A DNA stretch of 64,000 bases from Balaenoptera acutorostrata. Lineage: Eukaryota; Chordata; Mammalia; Artiodactyla; Balaenopteridae. The stretch spans positions 43,853,937 to 43,917,936 of the forward strand of contig NC_080064.1 in the NCBI RefSeq assembly GCF_949987535.1, given 5' to 3'. The notes beneath the pieces are model-generated. The model did no database searches and was not told where the DNA came from. It saw only the letters and a program-made list of their open reading frames with translations. Positions 1 to 12,060 of the stretch are shown one piece after another (positions within the stretch are counted from its first letter, which is position 1; each line of letters begins with the position of its first letter). The translations under genes were made by a program, and so were the position numbers.

Positions 1-805
1 TTCTAATTCAACCTTTCTTTAGACCATTCCCCACCACCAGCCCAGCCCAGCTCACCTCCTCACTGTTTCCCCTGATCTCTTAGAGCCACAGAAACAATAT
101 TGCAATAGCTACCATTTAGTGAGCACCTACTAAATACCAGGCACCCTACCAGGTGTTTTCAGTGCATTCTATCTTGCATACAGTAGATGCTTGATAAATG
201 TTCACTTCCTTCTCCAGACTGGAAGGAGACAGCCATGGGTGTGACCACTGTCATAATGTAGGCACACCCACATAATAGCATCAGCGGTCTCTCTCTTTTG
301 AATAGTGCTTTACAGTTTATGAAGCTATTTTCTCCCAAATTATCATATTTGATTCTCACAACAATTCATGGGGGTAGATGAGGAAACTGAGGCAGGAGCA
401 CATCCACAGCTCAATTAGTCATTCAATCAACATTCACTGAGCACCTACTGTGTGCCAGGCCCTGTGCTGTACTCTGGGGAGATGAGGAGAAACCTTCTTA
501 AACATCCTCGATAGGTTGCTGGTGTCTCCCTTCATATTGTAATCCTTAAGAAACTGGAGATTTATTTCTTGGACTGGAGATCATTTTATATTTTTGCCTG
601 CTTCCATACTGTTTCCTGTGATAGGAACATTCTTTCCTCTGCGGCTAGCTAAATCCTTCATGACCAGGAAGTCTTCCCTGACCCACCATCCTCTGGCAGA
701 ATGTCTTTGCTAGGGCAAACACAGCACCAGGGCTTCCCAGTACCACAGACAGGGCTTTTCACGGACTTCCATTGTCTTCCTCCCTTTATAGGCTCAGAAC
801 AGGTG

Positions 806-850
<45 letters not shown>

Positions 851-2126
851 CCAACTCCTTTTACTATCCCCCACCTTTTCCATCTGGATTCCAAGAAGCT
901 AGGATGGATGGCCCTGTCCTTCTCCCACTCCCCTCCACACCTCTATTAGCTGCCCCCTCCCTCCCTAAAATCTCTTCCCACACTTGGACTCCAGAACAGA
1001 GTCAGCCTGTGGATGAATTTCTCTGTCAACGATTCTCTTCTTGTCTCTGACCCCAGGTAGCAGTGTAACAGGGTCCAATGTCTGCGCCCCCTCCTCAGCC
1101 TTCTGAGGAGCTAAGACACAGCTACCAGCTAGATGCCCTTGGACTCCACTCTGGGCCCCAATCATCTTCCCACTCCCACACCACAACCCACACCTGGCTT
1201 CCTCTGCACCATGACCAGCCCATCTACCACCCTAAACTCTCCAAGTTCCCCGACAGTTCCTCCACTCCCGGATGCCAACCCCTTGCTCTATTCCAGTGCC
1301 TCTCCATGCGCCACCCCTAGCCAGAACTCAGGTGCCCACAGCCCATATCCAAGGCCTTGGCTCTCTCCCTCCATCAGTTCCCCACCCCCTTTTTCTGCAG
1401 CCTGGATAGACCCAGCCTTGCCTCCCACCTCCAAGCTTCCCACCTCCAAGCCCCATCCCTCTCCCGCACTCAGGTTACCCCCCTTGCCTATACCCACCTG
1501 GGCTCCAGCACCACACCACACTCACTTTACCTTCTCCCGGCCCAGCACCTCCTTCCTGCCCAGCGCCCCTTCCCCTCATCACCTCACTCCTCCCCAGCTC
1601 GAAACGACCCCCGCCAGCCAGTCCCCTCCCCTTAGCTCTTCGCTTCCACGCCTCCCTTCCCTCGCTCCTCTCAGTCCTCTCGCTTCAGCACCCCCTTCCC
1701 CGCCCCGCGGCTGGCTGGTACCCTCTGCCCGCACTGCCCCTCTCAGCTCCCTCCTTACCTCTCCCCCCCATCCCCCCACCCCGTTTCCCCCTCAACGAGC
1801 CCTCACTGCGCTCCAATTGCCGCTCATCCTTTTCCCCAGCCCCGGCGCCCTCTTTCTCGTTCCCCCAATCGCTCTGCACCTGCCTTTGGAGCTCTCCTTG
1901 CGGCCCTCACAGCCCGGGTAGACCCTGCTCAGCGCCCCCTCCCCAGGCTACGCGCCCCTTCACTGCCGCGGTGCCCCTCCTCAGTGGCCTCGCCTGGCCC
2001 CTTCTCCTTGGTGTTCCCTCCGCTGCCCTGTGCTCCTTCCCAACGCCCACTCACTGTCCCCAGCGCCCTGCGCCGGGAATCGGTCCCAGATCCTCCCCGG
2101 GCGGGCTGCCGGGCCGCGCCCCTTAC
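1..2126 (-). other. RAB3B: Putative RAB3B intron 1 (5' part)
   Basis: This is inferred intron sequence, lying just inside the splice donor at 2127/2126. No coding exon is visible. Positions about 90-480 hold fragments of antisense MIR and L2 (lines resembling 'cacctactgtgtgccagg'). An AC dinucleotide run sits at 810-849. From about 1050 to 1900 the plus strand is very rich in C and T with few repeats. That composition produces long proline/serine-rich reading frames which do not look like real proteins. Assignment to RAB3B rests on the human gene order (RAB3B next to TXNDC12, both minus) and not on any RAB3B coding sequence here. Confidence 0.4.
810..849. repeat. (AC)20 microsatellite
   Basis: Twenty uninterrupted AC units. 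It is the longest pure dinucleotide run outside the TA run at 62071 and is likely polymorphic in length. Confidence 0.95.
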
Positions 2127-2400
2127 CTGGGACTCCGGGTGAGGACGAGCGGCTCGCTCCCTGGCAGCGCCGCGGAACCGCTGGACCTGGCGGCGGGCGG
2201 CAAAAGGCGCAGTGGGTTCGCGGAGCAGGGCGGTGCGGGGCGGGCCTGGTCCCCACCGCAGCGACTTCGGGCTGAGGCTCGGGCTGCAGCTGGGCTGGGC
2301 CACCACCGCGTCCAGGGCCCACCCATGCCCCGCCCAGGGGCGGAGTCCCTATTCGCCGGGCCCCCAGCTCTGGGCAGGTGAAGGAAATCCGAGGTATCTT
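1950..2400 (-). promoter_or_regulatory. RAB3B: CpG island, putative RAB3B promoter
   Basis: GC-rich and dense in CpG, in contrast to the flanks, with several GGGCGG-type boxes and runs such as 'gcggcgggcggc' near 2190. A good minus-strand splice donor inside it indicates transcription towards lower coordinates. No TATA box is evident. By human synteny the minus-strand gene starting here should be RAB3B, whose coding exons would lie outside the window on the left. Confidence 0.55.
2127..2350 (-). other. RAB3B: Putative RAB3B exon 1 (noncoding)
   Basis: On the minus strand the sequence reads 'gagtcccag|gtaagg', a near-ideal splice donor with the last exon base at 2127. The 5' limit is uncertain and 2350 is only a guess at the island edge. 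No RAB3 N-terminal coding sequence was recognised, so this would be a 5' UTR exon. RAB3B is a small GTPase of regulated exocytosis. Identity is by synteny only, and another minus-strand transcript remains possible. Confidence 0.45.
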
Positions 2401-3160
2401 GGGGGCCCGGAGCTCCCCAATATCTGGGTGACTACCTTGATTTATCTTAATTCTCACGCCTCGTTCCATACACTGAACTTACTAGGGTGATCAGAGAGCT
2501 TCGATAATAATGTAGATGATGATGGATTTGTAGCTTTGCCATTTCTAAAGCACTTCCCTGTCGTTATACCGCTTCATCCTCACAAAAGCCCGGGTAGAGA
2601 GGCAGAATCTGGACGGCTGTCTACAGGTGGAAACGAAGCCAGAAACCTGGGCATTGTCCTCTACCCTATGCACTCCTTCACACCCTACATCCCATCAGCC
2701 TGGTGATGACGCCTCCGTAACATATCCTATCCCTTCCCTTCTTCTCCGTCTCCACTGCTCTCGCCCTGGTTCAGGCCTCATCACTTCTCGCCTGAACTAA
2801 TGCAACAGCCTCCTAATGGGTCTCCCTGCCTCCACTCTCCAATCCATCCTCTATGTCGGCAGCCTGAGTGATTGTTCTAAACGTCACCATGAAGCCTGAA
2901 GAAACAAACAGAAACAAAACATTTTCAATGGCTCCCCATTACCAACAGTAGCCTGGACTGAGAAAATGTTCTTGCCTGGTCATTAGGAAGTCCCAACTCC
3001 GTCAGAGAAGGCAGGTATAAGAGGTGATTAGCACCCCACCCTCACACGCGGACCTGGACTTCAAGTCTTCCTGAGGTCACAGGAGCCAGCTGGAGCTTTG
3101 GTTTAGAATCATCAGCCCTCCCCATACTCTTCCCCCTTCTCAAATCTTAGAGGTCTTGAA
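2400..3160. repeat. MIR (-) and L2 (+) remnants
   Basis: About 2530-2650 resembles antisense MIR ('cttcatcctcacaaaag'). About 2700-2960 resembles the sense 3' part of L2. Divergence is high and the boundaries are approximate. No gene is seen. Confidence 0.5.
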
Positions 3161-3164
3161 AAAG

Positions 3165-3258
3165 AATATTTATATATATATATGTATCAGAATCACTTTG
3201 CTGTACACTTGAAACTAACATAACATTGTAAATTAACTATAATTCAATTTTTAAAAAC
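3165..3258 (+). mobile_element. 5'-truncated L1, 3' end only
   Basis: Short L1 3' terminus ('cactttgctgtacacttg' followed by 'taaattaactataattc'), flanked by imperfect duplications 'cttagaggtct' and 'cttagaggcct' at about 3147 and 3259. Confidence 0.65.
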
Positions 3259-3269
3259 CTTAGAGGCCT

Positions 3270-4010
3270 GAGTCATATACCAAAACAATTTTTCCCCACA
3301 TTCCATTATGACCTGATCTACAATTTGTCTCTATGGCCCGAGGAACCACCCAGTAGACAGCCCCTCTGGTTGTCTGACTTCTCCCTCAGACTCATCCTTG
3401 AACTGTTCCGAGCTTCTCCACCCATTCCCTTTCACTCACCTTCCCACTGTCCGCGTCCTGGCAGCCCTTTCCACTGTGCCCTCTAGAATCCTGTTCTTTT
3501 GTCAACAAACTCTCCTACACCCTCTGCTTCTTCAGAGAGTACTCAGGTTACTTCTTTACCTTTCTTAAATCTTGACCCTCCTCCAGGACTCCTTCTGTAA
3601 CCCTCTGCAGGAAGGCTTCTCACTTTCTCACTCTCCATACAGCACAGGACCAGGAGGTGGGGTTGGCATTGCCACTTCCACCCTTGTACAAAAATTCCTT
3701 CTCCTTTGGTCTCCAGCCATACCACCTTCCACCCTTCCTCAACAAGGACATGATTGACCTCCAAGTGCTCCTATGCATTGAAGATTTCAGCCCCTGGCTC
3801 ATGGTCATTCTCATTAGCCCTGTCTTGCCATCATCCTGGTGCCTTTGGTAGCCATGTGGTTTCCTGATCCCTCAGTCCTTGGTCTCCTCTTCACATTACC
3901 TCCCATGGTCATACCTTGAACTTCTTAATCACACAGAACTAGTGCCTCTGTGATCTTAAAATCAAGTATCCTGCACTGCCTGCTCCCTCACTCCCTTTCT
4001 CCCATAAGGC
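3270..4010 (+). repeat. Weak L2-like sequence, otherwise unassigned
   Basis: Pyrimidine-rich text with weak resemblance to the sense L2 3' region (stretches like 'aggcttctcactttctcac'). No gene or other feature is seen. Confidence 0.3.
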
Positions 4011-4179
4011 CTTAGTTTCCTCATTTCAAAATGGGTGTCATGATAATGATTATTCATTCTTCACAAGAATAATGAGATAACACATAAAACCATCCTTTTA
4101 GAGTTGAGAGACAATATGAGAACAGATGGTATTGTGTTTACATCGCCTCAGGTCTTCACATCACTTTCTCCTTCTTCTC

Positions 4180-4442
4180 TGAAAGGCCATGTATTAAAGT
4201 GGACAGAGCACAGACTTGGAGCCAGACAGATATGGTTTTCAGTCCTTGTTCTACACACTTACTTGCTGCGTAAATTACTTGCTATGTAAATTACCCCATT
4301 TTTCTGACACATGCACCTAATCCTCATTTGTAGAAAGAGCAATAATGTTGTGAAGATCAAATAAGAAAATGAGATAGCTACTGGAAAGCACTTGACAGGC
4401 ACATAGTAAGCCAGGCACATAGTAAGCCCTCAATAAATAGGA
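4180..4442 (+). repeat. MIR SINE
   Basis: Sense MIR: 'ggacagagcacagacttgg' near the start, and 'aggcacatagtaagccctc' then 'aataaat' at the end. A short internal copy of 'aggcacatagtaagcc' has been duplicated near 4398-4427. Confidence 0.75.
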
Positions 4443-5300
4443 AACACTGTGGTTATAACAGAACAAAAAATGCTATTTTCTTAACCACAACTGCCTTCCA
4501 AGAAAGATAGACCCTAATGTTCAGAGGTCCTCTTGTCCTACTTAGGGCCTTGAGGAGTGTGGATATGTAAGTGTGAGAGGAGAAGGGAGACACTAATTTG
4601 CTCTGTGCAAAAAAAGGAAAAGAATTTAGAATTCACTTAGCAATATGGGTGAGAGAGGTAATAAAGAGAGCTGAGGGGAGGAAAGGAAAAAGATGAGTAA
4701 GAAAATCAGTGTAAGGGTAGGTTCTACATGGATAAAGAGTCAGAAGAAACCCTCCCATGGCAGGTGTACAAAGGGTGTTTAAACACTGGAATGCATTAAA
4801 TGGGAGAAGTTGTTTGTTGCACATATAATGTAACCAATTTCTGTGACTCTCAAGACTTCAGTAAAGGCCATTACACTCAGGAATGCTTTCTGAGAGAGGA
4901 GTTGTAAGGATGAGTGAGTGGGAAAATTGAGCAATGGACTTTGTTTTTCTGAGTTGAAAAAGGAGAGTAGAGGCAGAGACGAAGAGAGCACAAGCCCTTG
5001 TGGAATTTGTGGAAATCTCCAGGAGGTCTTCCAACTTACAAGGGTTATCAAATGTAAAAATCAATGTAAAAATCGAAGTTCAAGCTCACTGCTTTTAGAT
5101 CTTAAAGGGGGAGGGAGGCCATATCTGACATTTGGGCTGTATCATTTGTGCCTCCCTATTGACTAGCAGGTGACCACCAGAGAGAATACAAAACAAATCA
5201 TACTATATTGGACTGTCTTCACTTCCAGATCCAAATGCCAAGTAAGAATAGGAAGAAAGACAAAATGCTACCTTTTGTCTTAGATCAGATTGGCTAACAA
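4443..5300. other. Unassigned intergenic sequence
   Basis: Nothing recognisable was found here on either strand. The small open frames have no family resemblance. Confidence 0.5.
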
Positions 5301-5309
5301 TTATAGTCA

Positions 5310-5530
5310 TTAAGACCTTAAAATATACTGGGCTCATTCACATCTTTTGTCTCATTTAGTCCTCAATACAATCATACAAGGTATGGATTGCCGTCCCCTT
5401 TTTATAAATGAGCAAACAGAAGTCAGAAAGTTTAAGTGACTTTCCAAGGTCACACCTCTGGTAGATGGCAGAACCAGATACCAGGTCTGTCTGACTCCAA
5501 GTCCAGGGCTCTTTCTATTAGACCCCAGAA
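5310..5530 (-). repeat. MIR SINE, antisense
   Basis: Reads as reverse MIR: 'cattcacatcttttgtctc' then 'aggtcacacctctggtag' and 'ccagggctctttctatta'. It lies on its own in the intergenic region. Confidence 0.7.
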
Positions 5531-5701
5531 TCATGGTTGCTTGGTGAACACCATTGTGGTTAAGAGTCCTACAAACAAAATTACCTTAAATCTTTTCTAG
5601 TTGCCAGAGCAATCAGCTTTCTCTAGCTCCTAGTTTTTATATGAAATATAAAATTGATGCTTTTTATTGAATGAGAATCAGTCACTTAAAAAAGGTAGTA
5701 G

Positions 5702-5755
5702 CCTCGTTGTAAATCAACTATACTTAAATAAAGAAAAAGAAAGAAAGAAGAAAAG
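5702..5755 (+). mobile_element. Very short L1 3'-end insertion (~54 bp)
   Basis: Only 'aaatcaactatacttaaat' plus an A/G-rich tail is present. It is flanked by a perfect 12-bp target-site duplication, aaaaggtagtag, at 5690-5701 and 5756-5767, which shows it is a complete insertion event and not a broken older element. Confidence 0.75.
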
Positions 5756-5879
5756 AAAAGGTAGTAGACTAAGTGTGGATTGCACTTGGAATGTTCAAAT
5801 CTTTACAAGGTTCAGATCTACACCCCAGTGTGAGTCCCTCATGGCCAGCCTAGGAATGCAGGTATGTTGGCAGGTCAAG

Positions 5880-6370
5880 CGTTTTTCTCTTACCCCTTCA
5901 GTGGGTTGCCTCATATAACAGGGGAGCTGGAGCAGGTTCCAGAAAGTCACCAGAACATGTAAAGCAGCTCTAGAAACATAGGGTTCGTGAGAGGAGTGGT
6001 GGAAGACAGGGCTGGGAAAAAAGGCAGAGACTAGATGGCCTAAGGCCTTGTAAATCATGTTAGAGGATTGGGAAATTACCTTGCAAGCAAAAGGTTTGAA
6101 GCAATGGAGTAACCTGGTTACATAAGCATATGAGAAGAATAGCTCTGACTGTGGTGCGTGTGATAGATGGTATGGGAAGAGTAGGGAGCAGGGAGAAAGG
6201 AGATAGGGAACAGTCAGAAATTGCTTTAAAAATCCACGTGAGAGATGAAGAGGACCAGAACTCATGTCATAGCAGTGGGGAAAGTGGAAAGTAGAGGGAC
6301 TTGATTTGTATTTAGGACCTGGTGGCAGATTAAATGTGAGATGTGTGGAAAAGGGAATTGGCATAAACAA
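5880..6370 (-). repeat. L2 LINE, antisense
   Basis: Reverse L2 text such as 'ggccttgtaaatcatgtta' and 'agcaatggagtaacctgg'. Diverged, with approximate ends. Confidence 0.6.
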
Positions 6371-6414
6371 CCAGGTAGACAGTGAAGCCATTTACTGGTA
6401 ACGGGAGCAGAGAA

Positions 6415-6815
6415 GTTGTTTTAGTTATCTATTGCTGCATAACAACCACTCCCAAAAATTCAGTGGCTTGAAACAGCAATATTATTTCTCACAATTCTGT
6501 GGCTGGCTGAGTGGATTCATCTGATGATTTTACCTTGAATCACTCGTGAGCAGCATTCAGCTGGAAGGTCACTCCAAGGCCTGGCAGTTAGTACTGGCTG
6601 AGGGCTGAGTGCCATGGTTCTTCCCCACGCGGCTTTTAATCCACTGGTAGGCCAGACCAGTTTACATGGTGGTCTCGTGGCAGTGTTCCAAGAGAGCCAA
6701 GGCAGAAGATACAGTCTCTTGAGGCCTAGCCTCAGAAACTGCGTAACACCCCATATACTGCATTCTATTGGCCAAATCGAGTCACAAGCCCAGCCCAGAT
6801 TCAAAGAGCTCTGAG
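6415..6815 (-). mobile_element. MLT1-type MaLR LTR, antisense
   Basis: Begins 'ttagttatctattgctgc' followed by 'agtggcttgaaacagcaa', the reverse of an MLT1 LTR end. The whole element is diverged and is a solo LTR with no internal region. Confidence 0.65.
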
Positions 6816-7180
6816 TGAGAAGAAGAGCAAAGTCGTATCACAAAGCGGTATGAATAGAGAAGGGAGGAATCAATGGCCTTTAACCAATCTACCACAGGAA
6901 TGGGAACAGATTTGGATAATGAGAAAAAATGATAAGTATCTCAAACACCACTTCATACACTAATCATTCCTTCTTTCTTCTCTGTGCCTCAGTTCTTTTA
7001 TTTGTAAAATAAATGAAAATGCACGCTGAGGACACTGCCCCATCATCAGGGCATACCACTGTCAGCAGAGGTGGAATCTGACACACACACACACACACGA
7101 AGCATTCAACATGTGAATATTCAGAACCCAGGTCCCACCCACCACCCCTCTCTCTTTCGCCCACCCTACCAATCCTTCAC
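6816..7180. other. Unassigned, with short (AC) run
   Basis: An AC run sits at about 7080-7098. Nothing else was recognised. Confidence 0.5.
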
Positions 7181-8480
7181 CAAAGCCTGTCCGTGATACT
7201 CCCTGAGAGCTCTCCATTGCACGGCCACAGCTTTCTCACTGTCCTATCCCCATGATAGCCTCCAAACTTCCCCTGTAATCCACACTCCATACTGCAGCAG
7301 AGGACTCTTCCTAACCCAGGTTAAATCTGTTAATGTGCACATATGGCCTCTTGTGGTCTGGCCTCAACTACCCTCTAGCCTCATTACTGGACACTCCCCC
7401 ATCCTGCCCTAAGCTCCAACAGCATAAACTACTTTTGGTTCCCAGAGTGTGACCTGCTCGTAGCATCTCCATGAATTTGCCTCAGTTTCTCCCACTACCT
7501 TGAATACCATTCACTCATTCATTCATTCACTCACTCACCCACACAACAAATATCACCTGAGCACCTGCTGTACACCCAAGTGGATAACAAATGGTCCCTG
7601 ACCCAAGTTGCTCAGGGTCTGGTGCAGGATAGCAGGCTGTAAGACCCTGCTATCTTACAGGGTCTTAGTTCACAAAGGCATAGGCCAAACTGCAACCCAA
7701 CGTGACCTCCTGGATCATTCTTAGAAGGGATCAGGGGATATTTGCTGAATAAATAGGCATACAAATATCCACAAAAGGTTTCTCACATCCACCATCTCAT
7801 TTAAATTTCACAGTAAACATATGAAGTGGGGACTGATTCATACCATCCTGGATGTGAGGAAGAAATAAGTAGCCCATGGTTTCTCAGCTACTGAAAGTAG
7901 GGGAAGCCAAGACTAAAATCAGCCACATTAATGAATTTGGCAAGACATGGCTGTTTTCTCACTGTGGGACACATCAACGGGGAGGAGCCTCAGAGTTAGG
8001 CCTCATGCTAGGAGGCAGGCCCTGGGATGCAGAGTTGAGACTTAAACTGAATCTTCAAGGACAAGTAGGAGTTAAACTCACAGAGAAGGAACCCAAGTAG
8101 AAGGACCAGCATGAGCAAAGGCCCAAAGGTATGAAATTATATGAAGGCTTCAGGGAACATCAGGGACTGTAGGTCTCTGGAAGCACACACATGATGGGCA
8201 CAGTACAGGTGATGAGTGAGGTGGGAGGGTAAGTCAGAGCCAGAGGTCAGCCAGGGCCTGGGGAGCCATGCTAAGGATGATGGGCTCAAAGATCAGGGCA
8301 ATGTGGAGCGTTACACTGCTTTCTCCAGGGGGAAGACGGCCAAATTTACGCTTTAGAAAGAACTCAGCTTATAGAATGGAGATGGGTCAGAGGTTCCAAG
8401 ATACAGAGGACAAGGAGACCAGAGAGAAAGCTGGTGCAGTGACTTCAAAAGAGATTGAAGTAAACCAGTGTGGGATAATC
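7180..8480. repeat. L2 fragments in both orientations
   Basis: About 7180-7500 reads as sense L2. About 7505-7630 and 7950-8480 read as antisense L2 ('agcaaaggcccaaagg', 'cagggcctggggagccatg'). Edges are approximate. Confidence 0.5.
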
Positions 8481-8484
8481 AAAA

Positions 8485-8690
8485 GGACATAAGCTTTGGA
8501 ATCAGAGAGGTCTAAGTTCAAATCCAACCTTCACCATTTGCTAGTTATGTGATTGAATTTCTCTTGATCACACAGGTTACTCATCTGTAAAATGGGGATG
8601 AGAATTATTTCATTGGCTCCTTCAGAAAGTTCCATTAAAAGTGATAATGTATGTAAATTATGGGGTGCTTAATAGGATATTCAATTCAAT
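8485..8690 (+). repeat. MIR SINE
   Basis: Sense MIR: 'gctttggaatcagagagg', 'tcatctgtaaaatggggat'. Confidence 0.8.
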
Positions 8691-9220
8691 AACATCAGAT
8701 ACTTTAAGGGATCTGACAACTCATAACTAAGTATATCATGCTTGCCAATGATTTCTCCCGTCTAGGGAACTTAAGAACAGTTGCACTCGCTTAGACTCTA
8801 TAAGTCAGGTTGCCTCTCTAATTTTGGAAAAACATCTGTTTCCTCATTCTCAGAGGGCTTGCCGAGGGACGCTGCTTAAGATGCCCTGTGACCCTTTGCA
8901 AAGGTTCAGTCTCATACTCCCCCTTGTGCTCTAAAGGGGAACTGCAATCTCGCTGGACTGACCAGCAGTCATGGTGCTGAAATCAGCCTGAATATAGGGG
9001 CTGAAAGGAAGGGAAGTGACATTTGGTAAGCACTTACCATATTCCAGAAACCTTCTGAAGTGCCTTCCATACACTATCTCATGTCTCTTATCAACCATTC
9101 GACAAGAGGAGACTGAAGCTCAGCAAGGTTAAATGACTTTTACAAATATCCATGGATAGTAAGTGAGAAAGCAGACCTAAACAAAGGAAAGAACTGGAAA
9201 AACTGGTGATGTTTACTGCA
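8690..9220. repeat. Unassigned, then antisense MIR
   Basis: 8690-9000 shows nothing recognised. About 9005-9180 is a diverged antisense MIR ('taagcacttaccatattcc'). Confidence 0.45.
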
Positions 9221-10340
9221 TGATAGAATAAAATCCAACCTCCTTAACAAATTCAACCAGGTCCTTTTCTCTCTAGATTTATCTCCCACCACCAACCCAC
9301 TTGGTCCTTTTCTCTGGCCATACAGAATAACTTATACTGTAAGTCTGCAGTATAAAAACTGCTTTATACTTCAGCATTTCTCATGTGCCTTCCTGAATAC
9401 CCCTCCTTTATCAAGAAGACTCCTCCCTACTCATCCTTGTATCCATCTCACCCTTACTTGGAGGGAATTTAATCACTCCCTCCTTTGTACTACTTCTGGA
9501 CCTTAGGCTTGCAGTTGGTACATGATAGCTAAAATAAAATGTTCAGCCCTAGGAAATTAACAGTGCCCATGCTTTAACACAATTATTCATTTATGGTATA
9601 CCAGGCATGGCTGAAGGTACTGAGCACTAGAAATACAGTAATAAGCAAAACAGATACAGTCCCCATTCTCACAGAACTTACACTCTGATAAGGAAGGCAG
9701 ACATTACACAACTAACCATATCAATAATTACCATTGTGATCATTGTTTTGAAGGAAAAGTAATGCGAGATATAAAAGAAAAAGCTATTTTGGTGCCATGA
9801 TCAGGGAAGATTTCACAAAGCAACATTTAGGTGGGATTTCTGAAGAATGAGTTAGGCAAAAATATGGGGAAGGACACTCCAAGTAGAGGGAATAGCATGT
9901 GTAAAGACCATGAGGAACTTTGAAAAATGGAAAGAAAACAAATGTGGCTGGAATTTGTGATAGAATGAGAGAATGACATGCAATGAAGCTGGAGAGAGAC
10001 TTGAGAGCCAAATTATACCACTCACTTAAACAGTATTATTGATTTTGGACTTTATCCTGGGAGTAATGGAGGAGAGACAGTGAAGAGTTTCAAGCAGGGA
10101 AATAATATAACTAGAATTCTACTCTAAAGAGAGCAGTCCCTGTGGAGAACATGTGGAGAGAGGGGCAAGGATGGATGCAAGGAAACCACCTAAATAGCTA
10201 TTCATTTATTTAGCCATCTCATTAATGTTTATTGAATGCCTACCACGTGCCAGATTCTATACTAGGCTTTGAGGATTCAGCAGTGAACAAGACAGACAAA
10301 AGCCTTGCCCCGATGGATCTTACACTAAAAGTCTAGGTGA
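9220..10340. repeat. L2 (+) followed by L2 (-) copies
   Basis: About 9220-9540 reads as sense L2. About 9570-10190 is a long antisense L2 ('gaggaactttgaaaaatgg', 'gactttatcctgggagtaa'). 10195-10340 begins a second antisense copy ('cattaatgtttattgaatgcc'). Confidence 0.6.
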
Positions 10341-10390
10341 CAAATGCTGGTGGTTTAGACTATGGTGGTGATGATATGGATGAAGAAGAG

Positions 10391-10975
10391 TGTATTAGTC
10401 AGCTTGGGCTGCCATCATCCAGTACCACAGACTAGGTGGCTTAACAACAAATTTATTTTCTCACAGTTCTGGAAGCTAGAAGTCTGAGATCAGGGTTGAT
10501 TTCTTTCTTTCTTCTTTTTTTAAAAATATTTATTTATTTATTTGGCTGCTTCGGGTCTTAGTTGCAGCATGCTGGATCTTTAGTTACGGCATGTGAACTC
10601 TTAGTTGTGGCATGTGGGATCTAGTTCCCTGACCAGGGATCAAACCCAGGTCCCCTGCATTGGGAGTGTGGAGTCTTAGCCACTGGACCACCAGGGAAGT
10701 CCCAGGGTTGATTTCTTAAGGCCTCTCTCCTTAGCTTATAGAGGACCATCTTCTCCCTGTGTCTTCACATAGTCTTCCCTGTGTGTGTGTGTGTCTGTGT
10801 CCTAATCTCTTCCTGTGAGGATATCAGTCATATTGGATTAGGGCCCACCCATATGACCTCATTTTAACTTAATTACCTCTCTAAAGGCCCAGCTCCAAAT
10901 ACAGTCACATTTTGAGGTTGAGGGTTAGGACTTCGACATATTAATTTGGGGGAGGACATGATTCAGCCCATAACA
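10391..10975 (-). mobile_element. MLT1 (ERVL-MaLR) LTR, antisense, split by a SINE
   Basis: The ends read 'tgtattagtcagcttggg' and 'gattcagcccataaca', the reverse of an MLT1 LTR. A younger CHR SINE (10506-10702) interrupts it. Removing the SINE and one copy of its duplication restores continuity. Confidence 0.85.
10506..10702 (-). mobile_element. CHR-type SINE, antisense
   Basis: tRNA-Glu-derived SINE read in reverse, ending 'ccaccagggaagtcc'. Perfect 15-bp target-site duplication cagggttgatttctt at 10491-10505 and 10703-10717. Inserted into the MLT1 LTR. Confidence 0.95.
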
Positions 10976-12060
10976 AGGAGTGAATGGATTTTAAAAAAAA
11001 TATTTAGGACAGAGAATGAACAGTAATTGACAATAAGGAGTAAAGAGAAGGAGATGTCAAGGATGGGTCTCGGGTTTCTGGCATGTAAAACAATAGGGTG
11101 GTGCTATTGACCTATTTGATAAGGAACACTGGAAGAAAGTTCACAAGGATCCATTTCCTCTTTTTCAGTAGTTGTGGTCCTTTTGGGGTCCTAAAGCAAT
11201 GTACAAAGATATGATAGTCTGGCCAGCAACATATCACAATATTTATTGGCACATGATATCAAATATATGGGGAGATTGTATCATCCATGCAAATCTGAAT
11301 TAGAAAGAGAACTTTCAAAAATGATTTTATCAGCCAGAATTTCCTCATTCACTTCCCAATCCCGTATCTCCTCCCATTACCTTAACAGGAACCATTTAGG
11401 TGGAGTTGTGAAGGCCAAAGCCAGAGTGTAACAGGTAGAATGTCAAAGAGAAAATGAGGTGAGGAAAGGTTGACAGTGTGGGTCAGGCTGGAGAGACACA
11501 TAAAGTCCACGGATGGTTTGTTTTTAGATGAGAAATAAGTGTTTAAGTTTGCATAGGAATAACCCAATAGAGATAGAGAGATTGATGATATACGAGAGGA
11601 ACATTTATGGCAAAAAAAAAAATCTGAGGACAGGGAAAGGCTGACTCCAGAGCTCAATGGAAGGATTAGCCTCTGATAAGTAGAAACCATCTCTTCCACT
11701 GGAATAAAAGGATAGGAAGAGAAGATGAGGCAGATACAGGGAAGGTCTGTAGATTTACCAGGGCAAAGTTGAGGGAGTTATATCAGAAGATCTGGATAAG
11801 GTCAAAGTGTAATGGAAGATATTGATCAGTTAGGTTGAAAGGATAGATAGGTGGTTGTGCTCAGAGAATGGAATTTCTGATTCAAGGTTTCAAAGGTAGA
11901 AGAGTTTTGAGTGTTAATAAGATGAGACCATTGGAGTTGGTGGCTGAGATAGAGTGGAGGTCACTGATGAGAAGGAGGCCAAATAAATGAGAGGCCAAGA
12001 TATTAGATGAAGTTTTTCATGGCTTTTCATGGCAAGTAAGGGGAAGCCAAGCTTCAGCTG
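10976..12060 (-). repeat. L2 LINE, antisense
   Basis: Reverse L2 text ('aggatgggtctcgggtttct', 'gataagtagaaaccat'), strongly decayed and with approximate limits. No gene is seen. Confidence 0.5.

Noticed and set aside
1133..1921. 262-codon plus-strand open frame, proline/serine-rich
   Set aside because: It lies in a pyrimidine-rich stretch where stops are rare in several frames at once. No domain, no splice signals, and overlapping frames are open for the same reason.
1929..2469. Several overlapping open frames in the CpG island
   Set aside because: High GC removes stop codons on both strands. None resembles RAB3B or any known protein.
5795..6391. 198-codon minus-strand open frame
   Set aside because: It lies on an antisense L2 and unassigned sequence. 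The translation has no recognisable protein features.
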